DNA of 64,000 nt from positions 124,001 through 188,000 of the forward strand of contig CAMYXF010000001.1 in assembly GCA_947303185.1 (NCBI GenBank), written 5' to 3'. The translations under genes were made by a program, and so were the position numbers. The DNA is from an uncultured Clostridia bacterium (GTDB taxonomy: Bacteria; Bacillota; Clostridia; Saccharofermentanales; Saccharofermentanaceae). The notes under the pieces are model-generated. The model had not been told where the DNA came from. It did no database searches and saw only the letters and a list, made by a program, of their open reading frames with translations. This document shows positions 43,002 to 52,193 of the stretch, piece after piece. Within the stretch, counting starts at the first letter, position 1, and every line of letters begins with the position of its first letter.

Positions 43002-45575
43002 TTACAAGCATTTGATCGCAAGGCGTATCACATTCATCGCGGCGGTCTGGACATCACTTAACGTAAGTCTGCCGTTATGTACTGCGGTAATAATGTCTTC
43101 CACATTTTTGGCACAGCCGGGCATCTGCATGTCGCATCCGGCATATACGCACAATCTTGAGAATGCCGGCGGATACTTGAGGCTCTTCTCATCATAACCG
43201 AGGAATTCTACATCTTCGAAAGAAGAGAACCAGTCGGTCATGACTGCGCCTTCATAGTCCCACTCATCTCTGAGTACGCTTTGGAGCAGCTCGTAATTGT
43301 TTGCTGTATGTATTCCGTTAAGGAGATTGTAAGAACACATTACACAGAAAGGCTGTGCAAGCTTAACTGCAATCTCAAATCCTCTAAGGTATATGTCACG
43401 CAGAGCTCTTACTGAAACGTGAGAGTTGCTGAACATTCTGTTGTCTTCCTGATTGTTACATGCGAAATGCTTGATCGTTACGCCCTTGCCGTCAACAGAC
43501 TGTACACCGATAGTATCAGCTGCAGCGCAAAGACCTGTAACGAGCGGATCTTCTGAATAGTATTCGAAGTTTCTACCGCACAAAGGATTTCTGTGAATAT
43601 TCATTCCGGGAGCAAGCCAGAGATGAACTCCGTACTCTTCCATCTCTTCACCAACCAGACGGCCAAGCTTTTCAATAAGCTTCAGGTTCCAGGTGCATGC
43701 GAGTGCCGTAGCAACCGGGATCATGGTGCAGTACTGATAGTAATCAACTGCATCAGCAGGAGTATCTTCAGGGAACTCGTTTCTGATATGGCCGAACATC
43801 TCGCCGCCTCTTAAGAGGTCGCCCTCCCTTGTAGCCTTGAAATGAGGCTGGAGTCTTAATCCGGCAGGACCGTCAGCCATAACGAGAGGCTTGATCCTTC
43901 TTGAATGCTCAAAACGTGATGTTGTCTCTGCAGCAGCGCCGGGAACATTCATTGCGGAAGAGAAAACGATATCCTCGAAACCTTCCTTGATGTAGTTACC
44001 GACAAGAAGCTCTGCAAGTTCTTCCAGTGAGAATTGTGCAACGAGTTCTGCAACACCTGCGTTACGTCCAATAACGGAACCTAATGTGAGAACCTCATCT
44101 CTTCTCTGGTCGATATGAGTCTCTGTAACGCCTCTGTATCTGATAACGCTTCTTCTGACGCGTGACAGATCAAGCTTGAATCTTCTTGTGCATGCAGCAA
44201 GCTGTGCATCTTCAACAGCCTGATGAGCAGCCTTTCCGGTACCGGGATTTGTCATGTCTTCAAACGCATATCTCGGATCGTCTTCGAGAAGTCTTGTGTA
44301 CTTCTCCTTGATGACTGTCTCAGGAACAGTCAGGACTGCTTCGATCTTTGTCTCACGTGAGCTTGTACCGACCCTGATGATGTAATCACCTTCGGGAATA
44401 ACCTTTGCCGGATAATCGTCATCGTAGCAGGCAAAGTTATCGATCGGGAATACGACTTCCACATTGATGCTCTCGCCGGGATAGATAAGATCTGACTTTG
44501 CATAACCTGCAAGTTCCTGATAAGGTCTGTCTACCTCACCTTCAGGTGCGGAGAAATAAACCTGGATTACCTGCTTGCCGGCAAATTCTGTACCTGTATT
44601 GGTAACCTTTACCCAAACCTTGATATCGGTTCCTTCCTGGGTAACGCTGATAACTTCATTGCTGAATGTCGTATATGATTTACCATAACCGAAAGGATAC
44701 AAAGGCAAGATTCCGAATGAATCGAAATATCTGTATCCGACATAGATACCTTCTCTGTAGAACTCGTCATCAACATTTCCGTCGAGTCCCGAAAATTCGT
44801 TAGAGCAGGGATAATCTTCATAGTATCTGGCCCATGTATCAACGAGCTTACCTGAAGGATTTGTCTTACCTGTAATAGAGTCAGCAACGATAAGACCTGC
44901 CTGGTTTCCGATCTGGCCTACGAGCAGGATCGCATTAACGCCGCGACGGTGCTTTAACTTAGACATGTCGATAACGCCGCCGACATTGAGGAGTACGATG
45001 ATCTTATCGAAATGATATGCAAGGAAATCAAGATTGGATTCTTCTTCGTCTGTGAGGTAGTAATCACCCTTCTCAGGCTTTCTGTCTCTGCCTTCTGTTG
45101 AATCACGGGAGATTACGAAAATAGCTGTATCGCATGAAGCCTCATTAACATCCTCTTCTGTGATAAGGGGCATTACGGGTGCTTCAAAAGCCATCTCGAA
45201 ATATACGCTGGTAGCAGGAACGCCTCTTTCTCTTGCGGTGCTCTCTACCTTGTCCATGTATGCCTTAAGGCTTGCATCGTAGATTGAGTCATATCTGTCG
45301 AGCCAGCCGTTTGATGCGATCTCAAAACCTGCGTCGATAAGTCCGTCACAGATGTTGACATTGTATCTGGTGTTAACTTCGCCGGATCCGCCGCCGCCCT
45401 GGACAGTGTGTCTTGCGCCGTTTCCGTATACGGCGATCCTTCCCGGAGTTCTTATGGGAAGAGCGCCGTCATTTTCAAGGAGGACCAAACATTCACTCGC
45501 AAGTTGCCTTACGGTGTCCGCATGTCTCTGTTCAAGATCTGTAATCGCATCACTAGTCCTTGCGAGAAAATCCAT
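43002..45575 (-). CDS. GH3 beta-glucosidase with reversed domain order
   Basis: An 857-residue glycoside hydrolase family 3 enzyme. The N-terminal half carries the (alpha/beta)6 sandwich (NGARHTVQGGGGSGEVN, VLLNVGGVIDM) and the fibronectin-III domain (VWVKVTNTGTEFAGKQVIQVY). The C-terminal half is the TIM barrel with PLVMADGPAGLRL, TIKHFACNNQEDNR and AVMTDWFSS, the last holding the catalytic Asp. Most GH3 enzymes have these domains in the opposite order; reversed order is known from some rumen bacteria (Ruminococcus albus, Butyrivibrio). No signal peptide, so likely intracellular cello-oligosaccharide hydrolysis. I chose the ATG at 45575 because GGGGAGGAG lies upstream of it. Confidence 0.93.
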   Translation of the reverse strand: MDFLARTSDAITDLEQRHADTVRQLASECLVLLENDGALPIRTPGRIAVYGNGARHTVQGGGGSGEVNTRYNVNICDGLIDAGFEIASNGWLDRYDSIYDASLKAYMDKVESTARERGVPATSVYFEMAFEAPVMPLITEEDVNEASCDTAIFVISRDSTEGRDRKPEKGDYYLTDEEESNLDFLAYHFDKIIVLLNVGGVIDMSKLKHRRGVNAILLVGQIGNQAGLIVADSITGKTNPSGKLVDTWARYYEDYPCSNEFSGLDGNVDDEFYREGIYVGYRYFDSFGILPLYPFGYGKSYTTFSNEVISVTQEGTDIKVWVKVTNTGTEFAGKQVIQVYFSAPEGEVDRPYQELAGYAKSDLIYPGESINVEVVFPIDNFACYDDDYPAKVIPEGDYIIRVGTSSRETKIEAVLTVPETVIKEKYTRLLEDDPRYAFEDMTNPGTGKAAHQAVEDAQLAACTRRFKLDLSRVRRSVIRYRGVTETHIDQRRDEVLTLGSVIGRNAGVAELVAQFSLEELAELLVGNYIKEGFEDIVFSSAMNVPGAAAETTSRFEHSRRIKPLVMADGPAGLRLQPHFKATREGDLLRGGEMFGHIRNEFPEDTPADAVDYYQYCTMIPVATALACTWNLKLIEKLGRLVGEEMEEYGVHLWLAPGMNIHRNPLCGRNFEYYSEDPLVTGLCAAADTIGVQSVDGKGVTIKHFACNNQEDNRMFSNSHVSVRALRDIYLRGFEIAVKLAQPFCVMCSYNLLNGIHTANNYELLQSVLRDEWDYEGAVMTDWFSSFEDVEFLGYDEKSLKYPPAFSRLCVYAGCDMQMPGCAKNVEDIITAVHNGRLTLSDVQTAAMNVIRLAIKCL

Positions 45576-45683
45576 AAAGTGCTCCTCCCCCATCAGATGC
45601 CGAAATTATCGACTATAATCATTAGCTAAACACGAGCATATTATAGTATAAAAAGGCAAACTAGAAAAATTACAAATTCGTAA

Positions 45684-45714
45684 TAAAAGGGATCCGAATC
45701 GTTTTTCGAATCCC
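45684..45714 (-). terminator. Terminator of the NlpC/P60-like gene
   Basis: GGGATCCGAA (45689-45698) pairs with TTCGAATCCC (45705-45714) with one mismatch; on the minus strand CTTTTATT follows. A TATAAT at 45640-45645 (minus strand), just downstream, is the probable -10 of the GH3 gene. Confidence 0.7.
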
Positions 45715-45730
45715 TCAAAAATGTTTTACT

Positions 45731-46921
45731 CTATTTGAAATTAATCAGCGAGATCACAGGTTCTCCGTTGCGGTAGTCGTAGTCTTTTATCTCGCCGCCT
45801 CCGTAATACCGGATACTGTCAACGCCATAGACCGAGTACTTAAGCGTGCCTCTCTGGTCGTCATAAGGTTCGATCGTAATGAAAAGATAGAACATCGTCT
45901 CGCCGTCATTCGTACTGTCACCGTCGTCAGGACTATACGGCGTCGCTTCCTTCCGCAAGATCAGTTTGCGCTCATAAGCCGTGTGATCATAGTTGGGATA
46001 AAGCGGGAAATCATCAAGATATTCCTGTTCCGACAAAGAACATCCGCTACTTATCCGTCCGATAAAATATTCACAGCTGAGATCCCAATATACCGAATAC
46101 GTACAGTCACTGTTGTCGCTTCCGGAATCGACCGTAAGACCTGCTCTTGCGGGCCTGTCAGTCATGGGCATTATGGTGCAGTAATCCAGGAACTGGTTAC
46201 CAAGAGTAATCTCTTCAAGTGACTGCTCACATACATAACCCTTAACGGAAGATGCATGCCACATGACAGCATCACCGTCTTCATCAATACCGGCATAGAT
46301 GCTTATGTGGGTCCAGAACTTGTTGTCCTTGTCTTCATCCCAGAACATGATGTCACCGGGCTGGGCTCCGATATCTTCCAAGTATTCGATCCACTCATCG
46401 TTATCCATGCACTCAACGAATTTTCTGTCATCGAGCGGTTCAACGATCTCGTTTACGTAATTGTGATAAAGCCATGTAACCGATGTGCCGCCGGGTCTGA
46501 ATATCTCATACTGGTCAACGTAACTTGCAGCAACAATGTGCTCTTCGGTATAGTCGTACTTGGCCCAGTAATCGTTCCAGTCACTTCTGAAATCGTAAAC
46601 AGTACCGAGAGTCATTCTCAATACAAGGCTTACAAATCCGTCACATCCGAGATTGTGTTCCTGGTCACCGTATGTATAATTGATACCCCAGAGAGCTTCG
46701 CAGTTCCAGAAGATTCTTTTAATGAACAATTCCTGGGACATGAAATTCTCGGGATCATCACTTCTGTCTCTGAACACATCATAAAGAGAATGGTACAAGC
46801 CTTCGTCGGCTGATACCTCAACGGGTTTGATATATGAACCTGCAATGCCGGCACACACTACTGCTGCCGATAACATTGCCATCGCCTTAACGGCCAAGTT
46901 CCTTATGCCACTTTTTAACAT
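45731..46921 (-). CDS. Secreted NlpC/P60-like (CHAP-type) hydrolase domain protein
   Basis: A 396-residue protein with an N-terminal hydrophobic signal segment (about 8-30). The mature part contains a cysteine in LGCDGFVSLVLRM and a histidine in FWTHISIYAGIDEDG with GAQPGDIMFWDED between them, the order and spacing of the Cys and His of NlpC/P60 cell-wall amidases. The remaining third (about 285-396) is strand-rich and unassigned. It may cut peptidoglycan peptides or be a related transglutaminase-fold enzyme. Probably monocistronic. Confidence 0.78.
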   Translation of the reverse strand: MLKSGIRNLAVKAMAMLSAAVVCAGIAGSYIKPVEVSADEGLYHSLYDVFRDRSDDPENFMSQELFIKRIFWNCEALWGINYTYGDQEHNLGCDGFVSLVLRMTLGTVYDFRSDWNDYWAKYDYTEEHIVAASYVDQYEIFRPGGTSVTWLYHNYVNEIVEPLDDRKFVECMDNDEWIEYLEDIGAQPGDIMFWDEDKDNKFWTHISIYAGIDEDGDAVMWHASSVKGYVCEQSLEEITLGNQFLDYCTIMPMTDRPARAGLTVDSGSDNSDCTYSVYWDLSCEYFIGRISSGCSLSEQEYLDDFPLYPNYDHTAYERKLILRKEATPYSPDDGDSTNDGETMFYLFITIEPYDDQRGTLKYSVYGVDSIRYYGGGEIKDYDYRNGEPVISLINFK

Positions 46922-46999
46922 TAAACCTCGCTTTTTCCCCGAGCCTATATTTTAGCAAGGCAAAAAGCATAAGTAAATTAAATTTCTGTGTCAGAAACT

Positions 47000-49900
47000 T
47001 TACCAGGTCCACTCTTCAAAGAATCTTCTCTTCTTGCCGTCCTTGCTGTGACGCTTTCCCCACTCATTGATCGCAGCCATTGCAACAAGCACGCTGCCGG
47101 CAATAAAAAGGAATACGAGCCATACAAGCGAAGACCAGAATGCGACAGAAAGATATACCGCGATCGAAAGTATCGATACGATTCCCAGTATGAACCACAG
47201 ACGGTTTCTTCTGATGAATGCATAAATGAATATTCCGATCGAAGCTGATCCTACGATTATGAGGTCAAGACCTTCACCCGTTACAGCTGCGGAAACACCT
47301 TCTGCAATAAGGCTTAAAGCGACGCCCGTAAACCAGATGTATTTGAGCGCAACCGGGTTAAACGGCTTAATGAATCTGCAGATTGCAAACAGTGTTCCAA
47401 GAAGGATCAGTATGTCGATTTCAAGGACGATAAGATCCGGAATCTCGAAGAACGGCTGACAGATCACACCACATGCTACGAGCAACGCGGAAACACTGAC
47501 CAGTGTCTTCGTAGAGATCGCTATTCTTCCCGCATAATTCATCACGAGCAGTGATACTGCAAGGAATACCATCATGGGCACATAATCTTTGTATATGGTG
47601 CCGAAAAGAAGTACAGGCGCAAGAACCGTCAGATAGTCTGCACGCTTTTTGTTGAAGACCTCTTTTCTGAAAATGAGTCTTCCTGCCAAAGCCAAAACCA
47701 GTGCTGCAGCAACGCAGATAACGTTTCTGACGTCATGGTTTTCGAGTTCGCCGACAAGATCAATAACCGAGATCTCTGCTGCAAAGATCGGGAGAACCGC
47801 AAAGAATCCGGAGTCAAGAAGATAGAGCAGTCCTGCAAACAGAACGGATACAATGATGAACTGCCAGTTGCCTTCGAATGTGATCCATGAGAATAAGAAC
47901 CAGAGCGTTGCAAAACCGTTGAAGAAATACTTAAATCCCATACCGTATTCTGCAATAAGACCGGTCTTCTTTTTGCGCATAAACAAGGCTGCTGCAATTC
48001 CAATTACGTTAAGAATAAGGAATGCCACACTTGCGAACTGAAGCACGATGGCGATCTCGTCATCTTTCATGTTCTCACATGCTTTGGCAATGGTAATAAT
48101 GGTACCGATCGCAAGTGAGTTGACTGCGAATGAAACACAGAACATCGTGCCGAAATTGAGTTTCTTTTCCTTAACAGACTTCACGATAAATGTCATGCAG
48201 AATACGATGACTGCAAGTGTCAGGATCCATGCGCACACATAGATGTATTCGCAGAAACCTTCGTGCAAAATCTTATCAGGATCGTGATCGATACAGGATA
48301 CCAATGCTGCGATAACTGCTGCGGAAGACATTGAAATACCTGCTGTGAAAAGTCTGATGTCATTGTTCTTAACAAACCTGTATACCAGTGCCGCAATGGC
48401 CGGTATCAAAGCGATAAGCGTGTAATAGAAATATATGAACACTTCTGCCGGATCAATTGCAGGAAGAATCATGGCCGCACCATAGTAATAGAATGCAGAA
48501 CCTAATACCGTCATGCCGATCTGGGCAAGCATCGGAACAGACTCCCTGAAGAATCCATCAGGTGCTGAAGTCTTTGCTGCAAGCATGGGTTCAACAAGCA
48601 TCTGATAAACGATCAGTCCGAGTGCCAGGAAACCAGCTACTACGCCCATGACAGGAGCTTTCTCGAAGCCTATAAATGAAGAAGCGCAAAGTGTCGTCGG
48701 CAGTACAAGATCAGAAAGCCAAGTGGAAATTCTCAGTATCTTGTGAGCTGCATAATCGACGAAGACTATCAGTATCAAAATAGCTACGCAAAGATAGATC
48801 TCTTCTGTTCCTCCGAACTTAAGCCAGGACAATGCAACGCCAAGTCCGACGATCGGAGTAAGGTACTTAATCCATGCCCTGCTCTTACTTGTAACCGCAT
48901 AAAGCAGAAGCGCTGTCATCTCGATTATCATCGCGCCGAAGATCGCGCCGTCACTGGCAATTAAGAACGGTACAAGGAATCCTAACGGTACATATGTGAT
49001 TATCTCCGAATAAACGATAAAGAACTTTTCTTCATTGAAGATCTTAATTACGTTCAGGATCCTGAATACGAGTGCAAGAGTTGCAAGTCCCAAACCTATC
49101 ATGCTCCATTCGCTTACGCCGGAACTGTTCTGTCCGATCTGCGCGGAGATAAAGATTACAAGCCATGTAAGCGCTATATAGAAAGTGCATCGATATACGC
49201 CCGTCTGCACTTTTTCTTTGAACAGGAAAATTCCTCCGACAGATGACGCAAGCAGAATTCCTGCCGCCAAAGTCGCAACAAGCCAGCCCGTTCCTTCGTT
49301 AAATGAGAATGCCGGACCCAAAAGATCAAATGCTCCAAGTCCAACCACAACGATCGGACCAAGCATGCTTGCCAAAGTATAAAAAGCAAATCCTGTCTGC
49401 TGGAGTTTGAGTACTTTTCCAGCGAGGAATGAAAGACCATAAGCTACTGCTACGATTGCGAAAAGGCTCATCGCTCTAACCGCATCGCTCATCCAGGACC
49501 AGGATACTGTCATGAATGTCGCACCAACTATCGTAAGGAGCAAAACACCGATACCGAATGTGATATTGATGCTGCTGAAAACCTTCTTCTTGGGAGCTGA
49601 AGGAACAGTCTGAACCGCCTCCTGCTGAGCCTTAACCTGAGCTGCTTTTGCCTGTGCCGGCGACATAGCCCACGAAGGTGTCGGAGCCTGTCCGGGAATA
49701 TTCTCCTGAGCCGCAGTTTGAGGTGCAGGCTGGACCGCTGTCTGAACTGCGGGCTGAGGAGCATAAACCGGCATCTGAGGTGCAGCCGTATACTGAGGCG
49801 CATATGCCTGGGCTTGTGATATTGCAGCCGTCTGCTGCGGCATGTAATCCGTTGACTGGATCTCAGGAAGCCTGATGTATTCAGTCTCCCCGTTGGGATT

Positions 49901-50101
49901 TACAGCAGGCTGAAGCGGAGTAAACAACGCACTATCTGCCGGAGCTACCTCCCCCTTATATCCTGCCCTGAGCTTTGCAACTTCCTTCTCAAGCTCTTTG
50001 ATTCTCTTACCACGCTTGATGGAAATCACCAGGAAAATTATGAAAAGAATACAGAACGCGATAGGCGCTATCAGAAAACTGTAAATTATGATCTCAAACA
50101 T
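47000..50101 (-). CDS. Very large polytopic membrane protein, DUF2157/DUF2339-like
   Basis: A 1033-residue protein of unknown function. It begins with one hydrophobic segment (about 2-25), a charged coiled stretch (IKELEKEVAKLRAG) and a Pro/Gln/Ala-rich linker (about 60-175). From residue 180 to the end it is almost entirely hydrophobic, with some 25-30 predicted helices in regular alternation and few charged loops. Such 'many-helix' proteins occur in Clostridia and actinobacteria but lack assigned roles. The start at 50101 has GAAGGAGG upstream; a longer frame to 50218 lacks such a site. Monocistronic. Confidence 0.75.
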   Translation of the reverse strand: MFEIIIYSFLIAPIAFCILFIIFLVISIKRGKRIKELEKEVAKLRAGYKGEVAPADSALFTPLQPAVNPNGETEYIRLPEIQSTDYMPQQTAAISQAQAYAPQYTAAPQMPVYAPQPAVQTAVQPAPQTAAQENIPGQAPTPSWAMSPAQAKAAQVKAQQEAVQTVPSAPKKKVFSSINITFGIGVLLLTIVGATFMTVSWSWMSDAVRAMSLFAIVAVAYGLSFLAGKVLKLQQTGFAFYTLASMLGPIVVVGLGAFDLLGPAFSFNEGTGWLVATLAAGILLASSVGGIFLFKEKVQTGVYRCTFYIALTWLVIFISAQIGQNSSGVSEWSMIGLGLATLALVFRILNVIKIFNEEKFFIVYSEIITYVPLGFLVPFLIASDGAIFGAMIIEMTALLLYAVTSKSRAWIKYLTPIVGLGVALSWLKFGGTEEIYLCVAILILIVFVDYAAHKILRISTWLSDLVLPTTLCASSFIGFEKAPVMGVVAGFLALGLIVYQMLVEPMLAAKTSAPDGFFRESVPMLAQIGMTVLGSAFYYYGAAMILPAIDPAEVFIYFYYTLIALIPAIAALVYRFVKNNDIRLFTAGISMSSAAVIAALVSCIDHDPDKILHEGFCEYIYVCAWILTLAVIVFCMTFIVKSVKEKKLNFGTMFCVSFAVNSLAIGTIITIAKACENMKDDEIAIVLQFASVAFLILNVIGIAAALFMRKKKTGLIAEYGMGFKYFFNGFATLWFLFSWITFEGNWQFIIVSVLFAGLLYLLDSGFFAVLPIFAAEISVIDLVGELENHDVRNVICVAAALVLALAGRLIFRKEVFNKKRADYLTVLAPVLLFGTIYKDYVPMMVFLAVSLLVMNYAGRIAISTKTLVSVSALLVACGVICQPFFEIPDLIVLEIDILILLGTLFAICRFIKPFNPVALKYIWFTGVALSLIAEGVSAAVTGEGLDLIIVGSASIGIFIYAFIRRNRLWFILGIVSILSIAVYLSVAFWSSLVWLVFLFIAGSVLVAMAAINEWGKRHSKDGKKRRFFEEWTW

Positions 50102-50276
50102 ATCCGTATCCTCCTTCGTCAAATTGCTTTGATACCGCGATATTAGCATTGAAATCAGGGGTTTGTAAATAGCTTTGATTATCAAAGTATTCCGAAAACT
50201 GCGGTAATTTTGTGGCACGGAAATGCGTGATTGGAGGTGCTTTTTGTTCCAGCTTTATTTGATTATTTAGTATGCA

Positions 50277-50378
50277 TACCGTCCCAAACGGCAAAATCGA
50301 AAATGGGACGGTAGTTACATGAAAGCTTTCATCATGCTAATACCGTCCCAACAGCGAAAAACGTAATTGGGACGGTAT
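50277..50378. repeat. Two direct copies of a TACCGTCCCA hairpin flanking a palindrome
   Basis: TACCGTCCCA (50277-50286) pairs with TGGGACGGTA (50304-50313). A second copy, ATACCGTCCCAA (50340-50351) with TTGGGACGGTAT (50367-50378), has a 12-bp stem. Between them ATGAAAGCTTTCAT (50319-50332) is a perfect 14-bp palindrome. They lie between the KDG operon terminator and the large membrane protein gene. Only two copies are present, so this is not a CRISPR array; a REP-like element or a regulator-binding array is possible. Confidence 0.75.
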
Positions 50379-50404
50379 GAAAAAAGGGCGCCATAATGAC
50401 ACCC
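50379..50404 (-). terminator. Terminator of the eda-kdgK operon
   Basis: GGGCGCC (50386-50392) pairs with GACACCC (50398-50404) through five Watson-Crick and two G-U pairs (minus-strand RNA); TTTTTT follows. It lies 27 bp after kdgK. Confidence 0.75.
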
Positions 50405-50431
50405 TCTTCCCTGCAATCTAGAAATTGATTA

Positions 50432-51460
50432 TTATCTTTGTACTCTTCCTGATCCGTCGCCGTTTGCAAGCTTCAAAACTTCATCGATCGTTACTCTGTT
50501 GAAGTCGCCTTCGAGCGTATGCTTAAGGCAGCTTGCCGCAACTGCGAACTCAAGAGCTTCCTTGTCGGAGCCGAGTTCGTTGAGGCCGTAGATGAGTCCG
50601 CCTGCAAAGGAATCTCCTCCGCCGACGCGGTCTACGATGTCGTACATCTCGTACTTTTTGCTAACGATAAAATCTGTGCCGTTGTTAAGAGCTGCTGCCC
50701 AGAAATTGATGTCTGCGCTCTTGCTCTCTCTCAAAGTAATGGCTACCTTCTTAACGTTGGGATACTGCTCGAGAAGGCTGTCGCTTAACTTCTTGTAGTC
50801 TTCCTCATTGAGCTTGCCGCCTTCGACATTACTCTCGCACTTAAGACCTAAAGACTTCTGGCAGTCCTCTTCGTTTGCGATGATGATGTCGGCATAAAGA
50901 GTCAGCTGCTGCATTACTTCCTTTGCTTCAACACCGTACTTCCAAAGATTCTTACGGTAGTTAAGGTCGATTGATACAGTGATGCCGCGCTTCTCTGCTT
51001 CCTTAACTGCAGCGATAGACGCCTCTTTTGCAACCTCAGAAATAGCAGGTGTAATGCCTGAGATATGAAGCCACTTCACATCCTTATAGATCTTATCCCA
51101 GTCGTATCCGTTAGGATCGAAAAGTGAGAATGCAGAATATGCTCTGTCGTAAATGACTTTGCTCGGACGCTGGTTTGCACCTGTCTCAAGATAGTAGATT
51201 CCCATTCTGCCGTCTGTTCTGATGATCTTGTCAGTTGCGACGTTGAACTTTCTGAGTTCAGCAATTGCTGCATCGCCGATGGCGTTATCAGGAAATACTG
51301 AAAGGAACTCTGCATCAAGTCCGTAGTTTGCAAGTGATACTGCAACGTTTGCTTCACCGCCGCCGAATGTTGCTTCGAAGCCTGCGGACTGCAAAAGACG
51401 TTCTCTTCCGGGGCTCTTAAGTCTCAGCATCAATTCTCCGAAAGTAAGATATTTACTCAT
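50432..51460 (-). CDS. kdgK: 2-dehydro-3-deoxygluconokinase
   Basis: A 342-residue PfkB-family sugar kinase. It phosphorylates KDG to KDPG. The N-terminal [11 protein letters not shown] and [16 protein letters not shown] and the C-terminal [17 protein letters not shown], holding the catalytic Asp and anion hole, identify the family. The usual DTxGAGD is RVGGGD here, as in several Firmicute KdgK. It overlaps eda by 4 bp (ATGA) and completes the lower part of the hexuronate pathway. Confidence 0.93.
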   Translation of the reverse strand: MSKYLTFGELMLRLKSPGRERLLQSAGFEATFGGGEANVAVSLANYGLDAEFLSVFPDNAIGDAAIAELRKFNVATDKIIRTDGRMGIYYLETGANQRPSKVIYDRAYSAFSLFDPNGYDWDKIYKDVKWLHISGITPAISEVAKEASIAAVKEAEKRGITVSIDLNYRKNLWKYGVEAKEVMQQLTLYADIIIANEEDCQKSLGLKCESNVEGGKLNEEDYKKLSDSLLEQYPNVKKVAITLRESKSADINFWAAALNNGTDFIVSKKYEMYDIVDRVGGGDSFAGGLIYGLNELGSDKEALEFAVAASCLKHTLEGDFNRVTIDEVLKLANGDGSGRVQR

Positions 51461-52092
51461 GTTCTTGTCTCCTTAATGATCTTGACCGCATTAGCTGAAA
51501 GCTCTGTGATCTTATTCCAGTCATGATTAATTATATCGTCTTTTTTGCATACCCAGCTGCCGCCAACTGCGATAACGGATTTATTGGATGCAAACTCAGG
51601 AAGATTTGCTTCAGACACGCCGCCTGTAGGAAGGAACTTAACCTGTCCGAAAGGAGCAGACAAAGCCTTGATCGCCTTGATTCCGCCGTATACATCTGCA
51701 GGGAAAAACTTAACCACTTTAAGGCCAAGACTTATTGCCTTCATTATCTCCGTCGGAGTTACGCAACCGGGAATTACGGGGATGTTATTTTCGATAGCCC
51801 ACTTAACAGTAGCCTCATCTAAGCCGGGTGACACGATGAATTTCGCACCGCATTCAACAGCAAGTTTTGCCTGCTCAATATTAAGCACTGTTCCGGCACC
51901 GACAGTCATGTCAGGCACCTCTTTGCTGATAACGGCAATGCATTCAGCGGCACATTCTGTTCTGAACGTGATCTCCATAAAATCGATGCCGCCCTTAAGG
52001 AGCGCGCTTGCCAGCGGGACCGCATCTTCGACGTTATTCAGCACTACTACGGGTACTATTCCCGTCTCAAATACTTTCTCTGAAAAAGTCAT
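51457..52092 (-). CDS. eda: KDPG/KHG aldolase
   Basis: A 211-residue class I aldolase that splits KDPG to pyruvate and glyceraldehyde 3-phosphate. The Schiff-base lysine is in [16 protein letters not shown], with the catalytic Glu in [11 protein letters not shown] and the phosphate loop [14 protein letters not shown]. The ATG at 52092 follows GAGAGG; an upstream TTG is not needed. Divergent from uxaC across 101 bp. Confidence 0.95.
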   Translation of the reverse strand: MTFSEKVFETGIVPVVVLNNVEDAVPLASALLKGGIDFMEITFRTECAAECIAVISKEVPDMTVGAGTVLNIEQAKLAVECGAKFIVSPGLDEATVKWAIENNIPVIPGCVTPTEIMKAISLGLKVVKFFPADVYGGIKAIKALSAPFGQVKFLPTGGVSEANLPEFASNKSVIAVGGSWVCKKDDIINHDWNKITELSANAVKIIKETRT

Positions 52093-52118
52093 AGAAACAC
52101 CTCTCAATCTAGACTAAC

Positions 52119-52128
52119 ATTCTACCAT
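52119..52128 (-). promoter_or_regulatory. -10 element of eda-kdgK overlapped by a shared TCTACCAT sequence
   Basis: TAGAAT (52119-52124, minus strand) is the likely -10 of eda. It overlaps TCTACCAT (52121-52128), an octamer also present upstream of the ABC operon and esterase genes. No clear -35 is seen. Confidence 0.4.
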
Positions 52129-52193
52129 GTTTTTGTTTGCGATTACAGAGAAAATAAGATATTTTATATGTATCCAATTCAGTGAGGTGCTTT

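Noticed and set aside
50277..50378. Possible CRISPR array
   Set aside because: Only two copies, each an inverted repeat with no regular spacer and no cas gene nearby.
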